Below, piece by piece: positions 40,138-47,711 of a DNA stretch of 62,503 nt. Position numbers and translations under genes: made by a program. Source of the DNA: Mucilaginibacter sp. (lineage in GTDB: Bacteria; Bacteroidota; Bacteroidia; Sphingobacteriales; Sphingobacteriaceae). The stretch lies in the NCBI GenBank assembly GCA_031292485.1, contig JARLHA010000067.1, forward strand, positions 1-62,503. The letters run 5' to 3'. The notes below the pieces were generated by a model. That model was not told the DNA's origin and ran no database searches. It saw only the letters and a program-made list of their open reading frames with translations. Positions within the stretch are counted from its first letter, which is position 1; every line of letters starts with the position of its first letter.

Positions 40138-41541
40138 CTAAAACGCGTTATCGTCACCTTTAAGGGAATTCCAGACAGTTAGCATAATAATACGGAGGTC
40201 AAGCAAAAACGACCAATTTTCGAGATACCAAACATCGGCTTCAACACGCTTTAGCATAGCGTCAACTGTTTTTGTTTCACCCCGCAAACCCTGAACCTGT
40301 GCCCAGCCGGTGATCCCCGGTTTCAAAAAATGCCTTACCATAAACCTGTCAATCAATTGCGAGTACTGCTTGGTATGCTTGATCATGTGCGGCCGGGGCC
40401 CCACTACAGACATATTTCCTTTTAAAACATTAAAAAACTGCGGGAGTTCATCAAGGCTCGTACGCCTTAAAAAGGCACCGATCCGGGTAATACGGTTATC
40501 ATCGCGGGAGGCCTGCTTATGGTCAGAATCATTATTAACTTTCATACTCCTGAACTTATAGCATTTAAAAGGATGATTGTCGCGGCCCGAACGCACCTGT
40601 GTAAAAAACACAGGCCCTTTTGATTCAAGCTTGATGAGGATGGCCAATATGGGGAACAGCCAACTGAAAACAAAAAGAATTACAAACAACGCAAAAACGC
40701 AATCAAACAACCTTTTTATCGAGCGGTTAAGCAAACTTTCAAGTGGCTCTGTTCTGAAAGAAATAACGGGTATATGTCCTAAACTCTGAATAATGATGGT
40801 TTTTTTTGAATAATCGAAATATTCAGGTACCGATTTAAACCTTATCAGGTTTTTATCGGCATCAAGCATCAGTTTCTCTATTGTTTTTGCTTCGGATATG
40901 GGCAAAGTGCAAAATATTTCATCAACCTTATTTTTTATTACATAGTCAATACAATCTCTGGTGCCTCCCAGGTACAGCTGGTTTTCTTTTACATTTTTTG
41001 GGTTGTCGTCAAAAAAGCCGATTGTTTTATACCCCTTATCAGGATTGGTTTCAAAAAAATTGAACAGGTCGTAACCTATTCTTCCGGCTCCGATAATAAT
41101 AACATCCCTTGTATCAACTAACGACCTCCAATCGGCTCGCCTGATCAAAAGAAAAATTAGTTTCCATAAACCAAGCAAAAATCCAAAAAGAGCAAGCGAG
41201 TAAAATAAATACTGGCGGGTTATAGAGTATGCATCAGTTCCAATCAGTATCAAAATTGTAAAACAAATAAGGCTTACAAAAATGATATAAGTTCTGATGA
41301 CTACGCGATAGGTTTTTATGGAATCCTTATTGAGTACCTGCTCGTAAAGGCCGGAAATGTTTGCGGAAAGTAACCATATTAAATTAAATACCAGCACAAT
41401 AGGGAGATACCTCCTGTTATTGCCAAAATATATGCTTGAACCCTCTTCAATGAAGTAAATAGAGATCATGCTTATATTTAAGATGATATAATCAATAGCC
41501 AGGTTTAATGCTTTAAAAAATGTAGTTTGCCGATTTATCAT
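40138..41541 (-). CDS. Undecaprenyl-phosphate glucose phosphotransferase (WcaJ type)
   Basis: The 467-residue polyprenol phosphate sugar-1-phosphate transferase has four N-terminal membrane helices (~15-135), a Rossmann-like domain ('DVIIIGAGRIGYDLFNFFE', 'GFFDDNP') and a C-terminal catalytic domain. That domain begins with a re-entrant helix ('RLFDCVFALFVILFVFSW') and continues 'GPVFFTQVRSGRDNHPFK', 'YKFRSMKVN', 'RRTSLDELPQFFNVLKG', 'MSVVGPRPH' and 'KPGITGWAQVQGLRGET'. It starts exopolysaccharide repeat units on undecaprenyl phosphate; the sugar is probably glucose by family. It is not next to other glycan genes, but the sugar-nucleotide region begins 10 kb downstream. Confidence 0.93.
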   Translation of the reverse strand: MINRQTTFFKALNLAIDYIILNISMISIYFIEEGSSIYFGNNRRYLPIVLVFNLIWLLSANISGLYEQVLNKDSIKTYRVVIRTYIIFVSLICFTILILIGTDAYSITRQYLFYSLALFGFLLGLWKLIFLLIRRADWRSLVDTRDVIIIGAGRIGYDLFNFFETNPDKGYKTIGFFDDNPKNVKENQLYLGGTRDCIDYVIKNKVDEIFCTLPISEAKTIEKLMLDADKNLIRFKSVPEYFDYSKKTIIIQSLGHIPVISFRTEPLESLLNRSIKRLFDCVFALFVILFVFSWLFPILAILIKLESKGPVFFTQVRSGRDNHPFKCYKFRSMKVNNDSDHKQASRDDNRITRIGAFLRRTSLDELPQFFNVLKGNMSVVGPRPHMIKHTKQYSQLIDRFMVRHFLKPGITGWAQVQGLRGETKTVDAMLKRVEADVWYLENWSFLLDLRIIMLTVWNSLKGDDNAF

Positions 41542-42155
41542 TTATAAATAAAATAATTAAATTAAACATATCAACCTCAAAAATCGGATCTGATAATATT
41601 TAAAATAGAATAATTTCCCGGTAATTATTATGGTTTTTTATTTTTAAACACCCCGGGGTATTAATAATTTCACTAAAGTAACCGGAGGATAAACCAACTA
41701 CTTTCTGTTTAATTATTCTAAATAGGTGCTAAAGAAACCGTCGCCAAGGATCTGCAGACCTTTGAAACAAAATTCATTTCAACAAATTCCAATCCGAAAG
41801 AAGCGGACTGGCTTACACCAAAAATATCATTGCTGTATTTGAAGTATTTTATAAGCTGAAAAACAGGCTTTTTACAAAATGACAGTTTTAAAAATTGTGA
41901 TGGAATTGAAAACAAAAAAATATTCTGGCAGAAATCTTTTTTCATAATTTTAATTATTGCAGGGCAAAATTATTTTTTTAACAAGTTATCATTTCAAAAA
42001 TATGAATTTTATTAAATTTAACGAAATCAATTATTGGTAAATTTGAATTCATAGATAAATTCAGCAAATTAAAATTCACAACCTGGATTAGGTTTTACGC
42101 CAAACTGAAGGTATGATATATATTTATTATTCTGACATAATATATATATTGTCTT
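41542..42155. other. AT-rich 614-bp non-coding stretch
   Basis: The stretch holds a doubtful 75-codon frame (41718-41945, minus), listed separately. Near 42119-42155 an AT-rich dyad (ATATATATTTATTAT with ATAATATATATAT) may be the end of the S4-protein transcript. No other element is recognised. Confidence 0.4.
41718..41945 (-). CDS. Doubtful small open reading frame (75 residues)
   Basis: The frame starts MKKDFCQNIFLFSIPSQF and is rich in Phe, Ser and Lys, with no recognised domain or signal. A minus-strand TAATTTTG (41965-41972) is an exact -7 box upstream, with TTTG 22 bp further up, so a transcript here is plausible. It could be a small protein, or just the leader of the phosphotransferase message 176 bp downstream. 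Nothing in the residue pattern resembles a known family. Confidence 0.22.
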   Translation of the reverse strand: MKKDFCQNIFLFSIPSQFLKLSFCKKPVFQLIKYFKYSNDIFGVSQSASFGLEFVEMNFVSKVCRSLATVSLAPI

Positions 42156-42548
42156 TTAGTTAAAAAAATCGTCTTTCAATTCATCTATTTCTCTTCTATC
42201 CTTTTTGGTTGGCCGCCCCGTGCCCCTGTCGCGTTTTAAAATCGGTGCATGGAACATGGATTTAAAGGCCTGTGTTTCTTCCATCGGGGTAACATCTTCA
42301 TAGAAATTAACAGCTGTTTTGGCATCCACCCGATTTTCAAGCAAACCCGTAACTTTTAGCACCCTGCGTTCAGCTCCTTTCGAAACATGGTAAACTTCGT
42401 TAAGCTTAACTTCGCGCGATGGTTTTACATTTTGCCCATCTAATTTTACACGGCCTGCCTTGCAGGCATCCGTAGCCAGCGTACGTGTTTTAAAGGCCCT
42501 GATGGCCCACAGGTATTTATCTATTCGCAGTTTTTCTTTTTCGGGCAT
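42156..42548 (-). CDS. S4-domain RNA-binding protein (Hsp15/HslR type)
   Basis: The start at 42548 (MPEKEKLRIDKYLWAIR) fits the family; ATG 42557 would add three residues. The S4 domain covers residues ~8-65 ('RIDKYLWAIRAFKTRTLA', 'ACKAGRVKLDGQNVKPSREV'). The C-terminus is charged and ends in 'GRPTKKDRREIDEL', as in Hsp15 family members. Hsp15 rescues stalled 50S subunits carrying nascent chains in E. coli. The upstream gap carries a TTTTAAGTCGATAAG-type repeat (42560-42596). Confidence 0.9.
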   Translation of the reverse strand: MPEKEKLRIDKYLWAIRAFKTRTLATDACKAGRVKLDGQNVKPSREVKLNEVYHVSKGAERRVLKVTGLLENRVDAKTAVNFYEDVTPMEETQAFKSMFHAPILKRDRGTGRPTKKDRREIDELKDDFFN

Positions 42549-42559
42549 AATAAACACAA

Positions 42560-42596
42560 ACTTAAGTTTTAAGTCGATAAGTTTTAAGTCGATTTT
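42560..42596. repeat. Short-unit repeat AAGTTTTAAGTCGAT
   Basis: Two to three imperfect copies of AAGTTTTAAGTCGAT lie in the divergent gap between the S4-protein gene and dapD. No inverted partner is seen. Confidence 0.6.
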
Positions 42597-42654
42597 TCAA
42601 AGGCTAACAAATTCCTTAAAATTCCTTTAATTTGTCTAAATTTATTATTTACTG

Positions 42655-43470
42655 ATGCAAAACCTAAAAAAACTAATTGAAGCAGCCTGGGAAGACCGTA
42701 CCCTGCTGCAATACACCGAATACGTAAACGCTATTGATACCGTTATCGAAAAACTCGATAAAGGCGAGATCCGTGTTGCAGAACTGATCGGTACGCGCTG
42801 GCATACAAATGATTGGATTAAAAAAGCGGTAATCCTTTATTTCCCTACCAGGCAGATGGAAACCATCGAGGTTGGCCCTTTTGTTTTTCATGATAAGATG
42901 AAACTAAAAACCGATTACGCTCAAACCGGTGTCCGCGTGGTACCACATGCCATTGCCCGTTACGGCGCACACCTGGCGAAAGGGGTTATCATGATGCCGT
43001 CATACGTAAACATTGGCGCTTATGTGGATGAAGGCACCATGGTTGATACCTGGGCAACTGTAGGCTCATGTGCCCAAATAGGTAAACATGTGCATTTAAG
43101 CGGCGGCGTTGGCATTGGCGGCGTTTTGGAACCCGTGCAGGCGGCCCCGGTTATTATTGAAGATAACTGCTTTTTAGGTTCAAGGGCTATTGTTGTAGAA
43201 GGCGTTCACCTGGAGCGCGAAGTGGTTTTAGGCGCAAACGTTGTGCTAACCGCTTCTACTAAAATTATTGACGTTACGCACGAAAAACCAATCGAATATA
43301 AAGGTCATGTTCCGGCGCGGTCAGTAGTTATCCCTGGTTCTTATACCAAAAAATTCCCTGCCGGTGAGTACCAGGTTCCTTGTGCCCCCATCATCGGCCA
43401 GCGCAAAGAATCAACAGATAAAAAAACGTCCCTGAATGACGCATTGAGGGAAAATAATGTATCGGTATAG
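42655..43470 (+). CDS. dapD: Tetrahydrodipicolinate N-succinyltransferase
   Basis: The 271-residue protein matches DapD in length and order: an N-terminal helical domain ('LKKLIEAAWEDRTLL'), then a left-handed beta-helix of hexapeptide repeats ('VIMMPSYVNIGAYVDEGTMV', 'WATVGSCAQIGKHVHLSGG') and the active-site region 'GGVGIGGVLEPVQAAPVI', followed by 'EDNCFLGSRAIVVEGV'. It makes N-succinyl-2-amino-6-ketopimelate from succinyl-CoA in the lysine and diaminopimelate pathway. A repeat arm begins three bases after its stop. It opens a co-directional run of housekeeping genes. Confidence 0.97.
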   Translation: MQNLKKLIEAAWEDRTLLQYTEYVNAIDTVIEKLDKGEIRVAELIGTRWHTNDWIKKAVILYFPTRQMETIEVGPFVFHDKMKLKTDYAQTGVRVVPHAIARYGAHLAKGVIMMPSYVNIGAYVDEGTMVDTWATVGSCAQIGKHVHLSGGVGIGGVLEPVQAAPVIIEDNCFLGSRAIVVEGVHLEREVVLGANVVLTASTKIIDVTHEKPIEYKGHVPARSVVIPGSYTKKFPAGEYQVPCAPIIGQRKESTDKKTSLNDALRENNVSV

Positions 43471-43472
43471 AT

Positions 43473-43593
43473 AGATTTGAGACATGAGATTTGAGACGTG
43501 AGATAGGAAAAACTCAGTCCGGTCCAATTTTAATATGTTATTCCTATGCTAAAAGTCTCAAATCTCAAATCTCATGTCTCAAATCTCAAAATC
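43473..43593. repeat. Junction inverted repeat, unit TTTGAGACATGAGA
   Basis: The left arm (43473-43505) is built of ATTTGAGAC and ATGAGATTTGAGAC units and begins right after the dapD stop. The right arm (43551-43593) is its reverse complement, built of GTCTCAAATCTCA units. The right arm begins three bases after the start codon of the next gene and encodes its first ~15 residues. Confidence 0.85.
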
Positions 43594-44574
43594 CTCATCA
43601 GGCTCCCTAACTGGCTTGGCGACGTGGTAATGAGCACCGCATTTGTTTCGGCTGTCAGGGAGCTTTACCCGGATGCTTCAATTGATGTCATTATAAAAAA
43701 GGAGTTGACAGGGATCGCCGTATTGATGCCGGGCCTGCGCAATGTTCACTCTTTTTCAAAGCAGGAGAACAAAGGCTTAGCGGGTGTTTTCAGGTTCGGA
43801 AAAAAACTGAGATCTGAACAATACGACCTGTTTTTTAACCTGCCAGAATCGCTGTCGTCCCTCGTAATGGGATGGGCCACGGGAGCAAAACAACGGGTTG
43901 GGTTTGGAAAAGAGGGTGGTTTTTTTTTATTGACGCATCATTATAAAAAGCCAAAAAACATTCACCGGGTTGATGAATACGTTTCCTTGCTGGAGCAGTT
44001 TACCGGCAAAACAATTAGTAACATGCAGGTTAGTTTGGAGGTGCAAAAACCCGGGAAACCAATTACCGATTGGGTGCTGGTAAATTTCAATTCCGAAGCT
44101 TCTTCGAGAAGAATGCCGCTGGAAAAGGCTAAATCGCTTCTTAATTTATTAACCAATCATTTTAAAGAAGTTGAATTCACCTTTGTAGGAGCACCAAAGG
44201 AGGCTGCTTTTATTGATGAAATTATCAATGGAGCTGAAAACATCGGCAGGATAAGAAACTTTGCCGGTAAAACAGACCTGGTGTCACTCAGCCAACTAAT
44301 GGCAGCTTGTACGGCCATGATAACTACAGATTCAGGGCCGGCGCACCTGGCCAATAGCGTAAATACACCTGTTATTGTATTGTTTGGCGCTGGCAATGAA
44401 CACAACACCGCACCATATAACACACACAATCTGACAGTTTTACGCGCCGGAAAACTTGATTGCGAGCCCTGCGTTAAAAACACCTGCAAACTGTATGGCA
44501 TACCAAAATGTATGCAACTGTTAGATGATTTGCAGATCATTAACGCTTTGAGCGTATATTTGCCCCATGCTTAG
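43546..44574 (+). CDS. Glycosyltransferase family 9 (heptosyltransferase-like)
   Basis: The 342-residue GT-B enzyme shows 'ILIRLPNWLGDVVMSTAFV' at its true N-terminal strand and 'TDSGPAHLANSVNTPVIVL' at the donor site, with 'GAGNEHNTAP' next. A Cys-rich 'CEPCVKNTCKLYGIPKC' segment lies before the end. It resembles ADP-heptose LPS heptosyltransferases that build the LPS inner core. The first ~15 residues (MLKVSNLKSHVSNLK) are translated intergenic repeat. No other start codon precedes the conserved strand, so either the repeat has become coding or initiation differs. It overlaps the next gene by 8 bp. Confidence 0.9.
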   Translation: MLKVSNLKSHVSNLKILIRLPNWLGDVVMSTAFVSAVRELYPDASIDVIIKKELTGIAVLMPGLRNVHSFSKQENKGLAGVFRFGKKLRSEQYDLFFNLPESLSSLVMGWATGAKQRVGFGKEGGFFLLTHHYKKPKNIHRVDEYVSLLEQFTGKTISNMQVSLEVQKPGKPITDWVLVNFNSEASSRRMPLEKAKSLLNLLTNHFKEVEFTFVGAPKEAAFIDEIINGAENIGRIRNFAGKTDLVSLSQLMAACTAMITTDSGPAHLANSVNTPVIVLFGAGNEHNTAPYNTHNLTVLRAGKLDCEPCVKNTCKLYGIPKCMQLLDDLQIINALSVYLPHA

Positions 44575-45133
44575 AGACGAAGTTGCGAATGCTTTTAAAA
44601 TTATACAGGAAGGGGGAATCATCCTCTACCCTACCGATACCATTTGGGGTATAGGCTGCGATGCGACCAACACCGAAGCCATCAAAAGGATTTACAAGCT
44701 AAAACAGCGGGATGAAGCAAAAAGCATGATCGTTTTGCTGGATACCGAAAATAAACTGGAAAGCTATGTCAGCGACATGAACCCGTTGGCGTATGACCTG
44801 ATAGAATATGCCGAAAACCCACTGACATTAGTAATGCCGGGGGCCAGGAATATTTCGCCGGCATTGATCAGCAGCGACGGGAGCATAGGGATCCGGATTG
44901 TAAAGCATCCGTTTTGCCAGCAGTTGATCCAGCGAATGAGAAAACCATTGGTTTCCACATCTGCAAACATCAGCGGCAAACCCTCGCCCCAATATTTTTC
45001 ACAAATTGATGACGAAATAATAAACGGCGTGGATTATGTGGTCGACTTGGATCAGCACAGCATGGAAATTAAAACACCATCAACCATAATGAAATTAGCG
45101 CCAAACGGAAGTTTTGAATTTCTGCGGAGATAA
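44567..45133 (+). CDS. Threonylcarbamoyl-AMP synthase (Sua5/YciO/YrdC family)
   Basis: The 188-residue protein is a YrdC domain: 'EGGIILYPTDTIWGIGCDA' (nucleotide-binding basic and Pro-Thr loop), 'IYKLKQRDEAKSMIVLL', 'NPLTLVMPGARNISPAL', 'SIGIRIVKHPFCQQLI' and 'PLVSTSANISGKPSP'. It makes threonylcarbamoyl-AMP for t6A37 in ANN-decoding tRNAs if it is the TsaC orthologue; the YciO branch is the alternative. It overlaps the heptosyltransferase gene by 8 bp (translational coupling). A repeat arm starts four bases after its stop. Confidence 0.9.
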   Translation: MLRDEVANAFKIIQEGGIILYPTDTIWGIGCDATNTEAIKRIYKLKQRDEAKSMIVLLDTENKLESYVSDMNPLAYDLIEYAENPLTLVMPGARNISPALISSDGSIGIRIVKHPFCQQLIQRMRKPLVSTSANISGKPSPQYFSQIDDEIINGVDYVVDLDQHSMEIKTPSTIMKLAPNGSFEFLRR

Positions 45134-45136
45134 TTT

Positions 45137-45217
45137 GATTTACGATCTCAGATTTACGAATTACGATTGGGTACTTCGTCGAAAAAATCTAAAATCGTAA
45201 ATCGTAAATCGTAAATT
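45137..45217. repeat. Junction inverted repeat, unit ATTTACGATTTACG
   Basis: The left arm (45137-45168, GATTTACGAT-type units) follows the preceding stop codon. The right arm (45186-45217, AATCGTAAATCGTAA units) is the reverse complement and ends one base before the TTG start of the next gene. Confidence 0.8.
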
Positions 45218-45218
45218 A

Positions 45219-46628
45219 TTGAAAAACCACCTTCAACACCCTATATTTTCAGTCATTGCAAAACTGGCTGCGGAGCAAAATACACAGGTTTTTGCAATCG
45301 GAGGGTTTGTGCGGGATCTTTTCCTGGACAGGCCTTCAAAAGATATTGATATTGTTATTATTGGCAATGGTATTTTCTTTGCAGAGCGCGTTGCACAAAA
45401 ACTACACGTAAAATTAGCCGTATTTAAAAATTTTGGCACTGCATCGCTTAAATACCAGGATCTGGAGATAGAATTTGTAGGTGCCCGAAAAGAATCATAC
45501 AGGTTGGATTCAAGAAAACCCATCGTGGAAAACGGAACGCTGGAAGACGACCAGAAGCGGCGCGATTTCACCATTAACGCTCTTGCCATTTCTTTACACC
45601 CGGATACTTACGGCCAGCTTTTAGATCCCTTTAACGGCATTGCCGACCTGGAGCAAAAACTGATCAGGACACCTTTAAATCCAATCGAAACGTTTTCAGA
45701 CGATCCGCTTCGGATGCTGCGTGCTATCCGCTTTGCCGCGCAATTGAATTTTAAAATAGACGATATCGCGGTAAAAGCCATCGTTGAAAATGCTCACCGG
45801 ATCAGTATTATTTCGCAGGAACGCATTACTGATGAGCTAAACAAAATCATTTTATCGGCCAAACCGTCTATTGGCTTTAATTACCTGTTTGATACCGGCT
45901 TGCTGCATAAAATATTTCCGCAGATGACAGCGCTTTACGGTGTCGATTATATTGACGGGAAAGGGCATAAAGACAACTTCTACCACACCCTGCAGGTACT
46001 GGATAACATTTGCGAAACAACGGATGACCTCTGGCTGCGCTGGGCCGCAATTTTGCATGATATTGCCAAGCCCGCTACCAAACGATTTGAGCCCGGTCAT
46101 GGGTGGACGTTTCATGGACACGAAGACAAGGGCGCGCGGATGGTACCTAAAATATTTACCCAGTTGAAGCTGCCATTGAACGAAAAAATGAAATTCGTTC
46201 AAAAAATGGTACAGCTGCACCTGCGGCCCATTGTGCTGGCGCAATCCATTGTTACTGATTCGGCAGTGAGGCGCTTACTTTTTGAAGCCGGTGAAGACAT
46301 TGAAAGCCTGATGTTGCTGTGTAAAGCAGACATTACCACCAAAAACGAATATAAGGTTAAAAAATACCGTCAAAATTTTGAGTTGGTGCAGCAAAAGTTG
46401 AAAGACGTTGAGGAGCGTGATAATATGCGCAACTGGCAACCACCGGTAACGGGTATCGATATTATGGAATTATTCGGAATAAAAGAGGGACGCGAAGTTG
46501 GAATCATTAAAAACCAGATCCGGGAAGCGATACTGGAAGGCGAGATCCCTAACGAGCGCGAAGCTGCAATAAAATATACGATTAAAAAAGGTGAAGAAAT
46601 TGGCCTGAAAGTTGTTGGGAAGAGTTGA
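45219..46628 (+). CDS. cca: CCA tRNA nucleotidyltransferase with HD domain
   Basis: The 469-residue class II enzyme starts with TTG right after a repeat arm. The nucleotidyltransferase head has 'AIGGFVRDLFLDRPSKDIDI' (GG motif and DxD metal site) and 'RRDFTINALAIS' (RRD motif), followed by 'DPLRMLRAIRFAAQL' (neck, template for CTP/ATP). An HD domain follows with 'WAAILHDIAKPATK'. It adds or repairs the 3' CCA, which matters here since neither tRNA-Cys gene encodes CCA. The stop is followed at once by a 32-bp perfect inverted repeat. Confidence 0.93.
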   Translation: MKNHLQHPIFSVIAKLAAEQNTQVFAIGGFVRDLFLDRPSKDIDIVIIGNGIFFAERVAQKLHVKLAVFKNFGTASLKYQDLEIEFVGARKESYRLDSRKPIVENGTLEDDQKRRDFTINALAISLHPDTYGQLLDPFNGIADLEQKLIRTPLNPIETFSDDPLRMLRAIRFAAQLNFKIDDIAVKAIVENAHRISIISQERITDELNKIILSAKPSIGFNYLFDTGLLHKIFPQMTALYGVDYIDGKGHKDNFYHTLQVLDNICETTDDLWLRWAAILHDIAKPATKRFEPGHGWTFHGHEDKGARMVPKIFTQLKLPLNEKMKFVQKMVQLHLRPIVLAQSIVTDSAVRRLLFEAGEDIESLMLLCKADITTKNEYKVKKYRQNFELVQQKLKDVEERDNMRNWQPPVTGIDIMELFGIKEGREVGIIKNQIREAILEGEIPNEREAAIKYTIKKGEEIGLKVVGKS

Positions 46629-46629
46629 T

Positions 46630-46825
46630 TTTATTTCGGATGTCGGATGTTCGATTTCGGAATTAATCTCCCTCCGCGAAATACCGAAATATGACTAAGA
46701 GGATTAGAACATAATATTCCAAATATGGCGTCTCGAATTCCGGATTTAAATAAATTCGAAATCGAACATCCGAAATACGAAATTTGAAATAAATCCGAAA
46801 TCGAACATCCGACATCCGAAATAAA
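46630..46825. repeat. Junction inverted repeat with perfect 32-bp arms, unit TCGGATGTTCGATT
   Basis: The left arm 46630-46661 and right arm 46794-46825 are perfect 32-bp reverse complements, made of TTTCGGATG, TCGGATG and TTCGATTTCGGA units. A third, partial copy (46750-46785) lies between. The left arm begins two bases after the cca stop; the right arm ends 12 bases before the next -7 box. Confidence 0.93.
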
Positions 46826-46837
46826 CTAAAACATTAT

Positions 46838-46845
46838 TATTTTTG
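46838..46845 (+). promoter_or_regulatory. -7 box of the pRiA4b ORF-3-like gene
   Basis: TATTTTTG is an exact TAnnTTTG match 17 bp before the ATG at 46863, and lies just past a long inverted repeat. Confidence 0.6.
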
Positions 46846-46862
46846 TAAAAATCTACTAAAAA

Positions 46863-47519
46863 ATGGCACTATACAGGTTCAGGATCACGTTTGAAGACTA
46901 CGATGATGTTTTAAGGGAAATAGACGTAAAATCTAACCAAACATTTGAGGACCTTCATCGGGCTATCCACCAATCCACAGGTTATAATCCTGAATATCCT
47001 TCATCCTTTTATATCAGTAACGACCAATGGATAAAAGGCGAAGAGATTACTTATATGCCTAATCAAAAAAGGATAGATCGTGGTGTGGCGCTAATGGATA
47101 AGGTAAAATTATTAAGCTATATTGACGACCCGCACCAAAAATTCTATTATACTTTTAATTTCGACCGCCCTTTTGATTTTCATGTTGAGTTGATGAAGAT
47201 CATTTTAGACGAAACGCCGGGCACTTCGTATCCCGCGGTAATAAAATCAGTAGGCGAAGCACCGAAACAATTTGGCAATGTGATTACTCCTACTGCCGCT
47301 GCTCCCGCTGCCAGCGATGATTTTGACTTCCTGAATGAAATGTCGTACGGCGAAGAGGATGCCGAAGACTTTACTGAAATTGCGGATACAGATGAAATAG
47401 GCGAAGAAGATAAAACGATTGCGGTGGAGGACGAGGAAGAAGATGAATTCGGCAGTGAATTTTCAGACGACGAAGGCTTTGAGGATGACGGCAAACTGTC
47501 ACATGGAGATGATTATTAG
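46863..47519 (+). CDS. Plasmid pRiA4b ORF-3-like/TnpR-like domain protein with acidic tail
   Basis: The first ~135 residues form the domain found in pRiA4b ORF-3 and IS1096 passenger proteins: 'MALYRFRITFEDYDDVLREI', 'TFEDLHRAIHQSTGY', 'SSFYISNDQWIKGEEI' and 'YTFNFDRPFDFHVELMKI' (shown in outline). The last ~65 residues are an acidic Glu/Asp tail ('EEDKTIAVEDEEEDEFGSE'). The biochemical role is unknown. There is no transposase or inverted terminal repeat of an IS beside it, so the domain name does not indicate mobility. Neighbouring genes (cca, miaA) act on tRNA. Confidence 0.8.
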   Translation: MALYRFRITFEDYDDVLREIDVKSNQTFEDLHRAIHQSTGYNPEYPSSFYISNDQWIKGEEITYMPNQKRIDRGVALMDKVKLLSYIDDPHQKFYYTFNFDRPFDFHVELMKIILDETPGTSYPAVIKSVGEAPKQFGNVITPTAAAPAASDDFDFLNEMSYGEEDAEDFTEIADTDEIGEEDKTIAVEDEEEDEFGSEFSDDEGFEDDGKLSHGDDY

Positions 47520-47520
47520 G

Positions 47521-47711
47521 TAGTTCATAGTTGATGGTTCATAGTTCATAGCAGCTACGGGATGGTTCACAATTCATGGCTGCTACACAACAATTTGAGA
47601 CTTGTTATTTACATGGCGAGTTTTTCATGCAACAAGATATTTCCCATAAGACCAGTGAACTATCATCCATGAGCTTCCGGCTATGAACCATGATCTATGA
47701 ACCATGAACAA
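47521..47711. repeat. Junction inverted repeat, unit GGTTCATAGTTCAT
   Basis: The left arm (about 47521-47552; TAGTTCATAG, GGTTCATAG units) starts right after the preceding stop. The right arm (about 47680-47711; CTATGAACCATGAT units) is its imperfect reverse complement and contains the start codon and first codons of miaA (47697). Confidence 0.8.

Noticed and set aside
46863..47519. Transposon-related gene because of the TnpR/IS1096-like domain
   Set aside because: No transposase, terminal repeat or target duplication flanks it; the flanking inverted repeats belong to the junction-repeat class found at unrelated genes.
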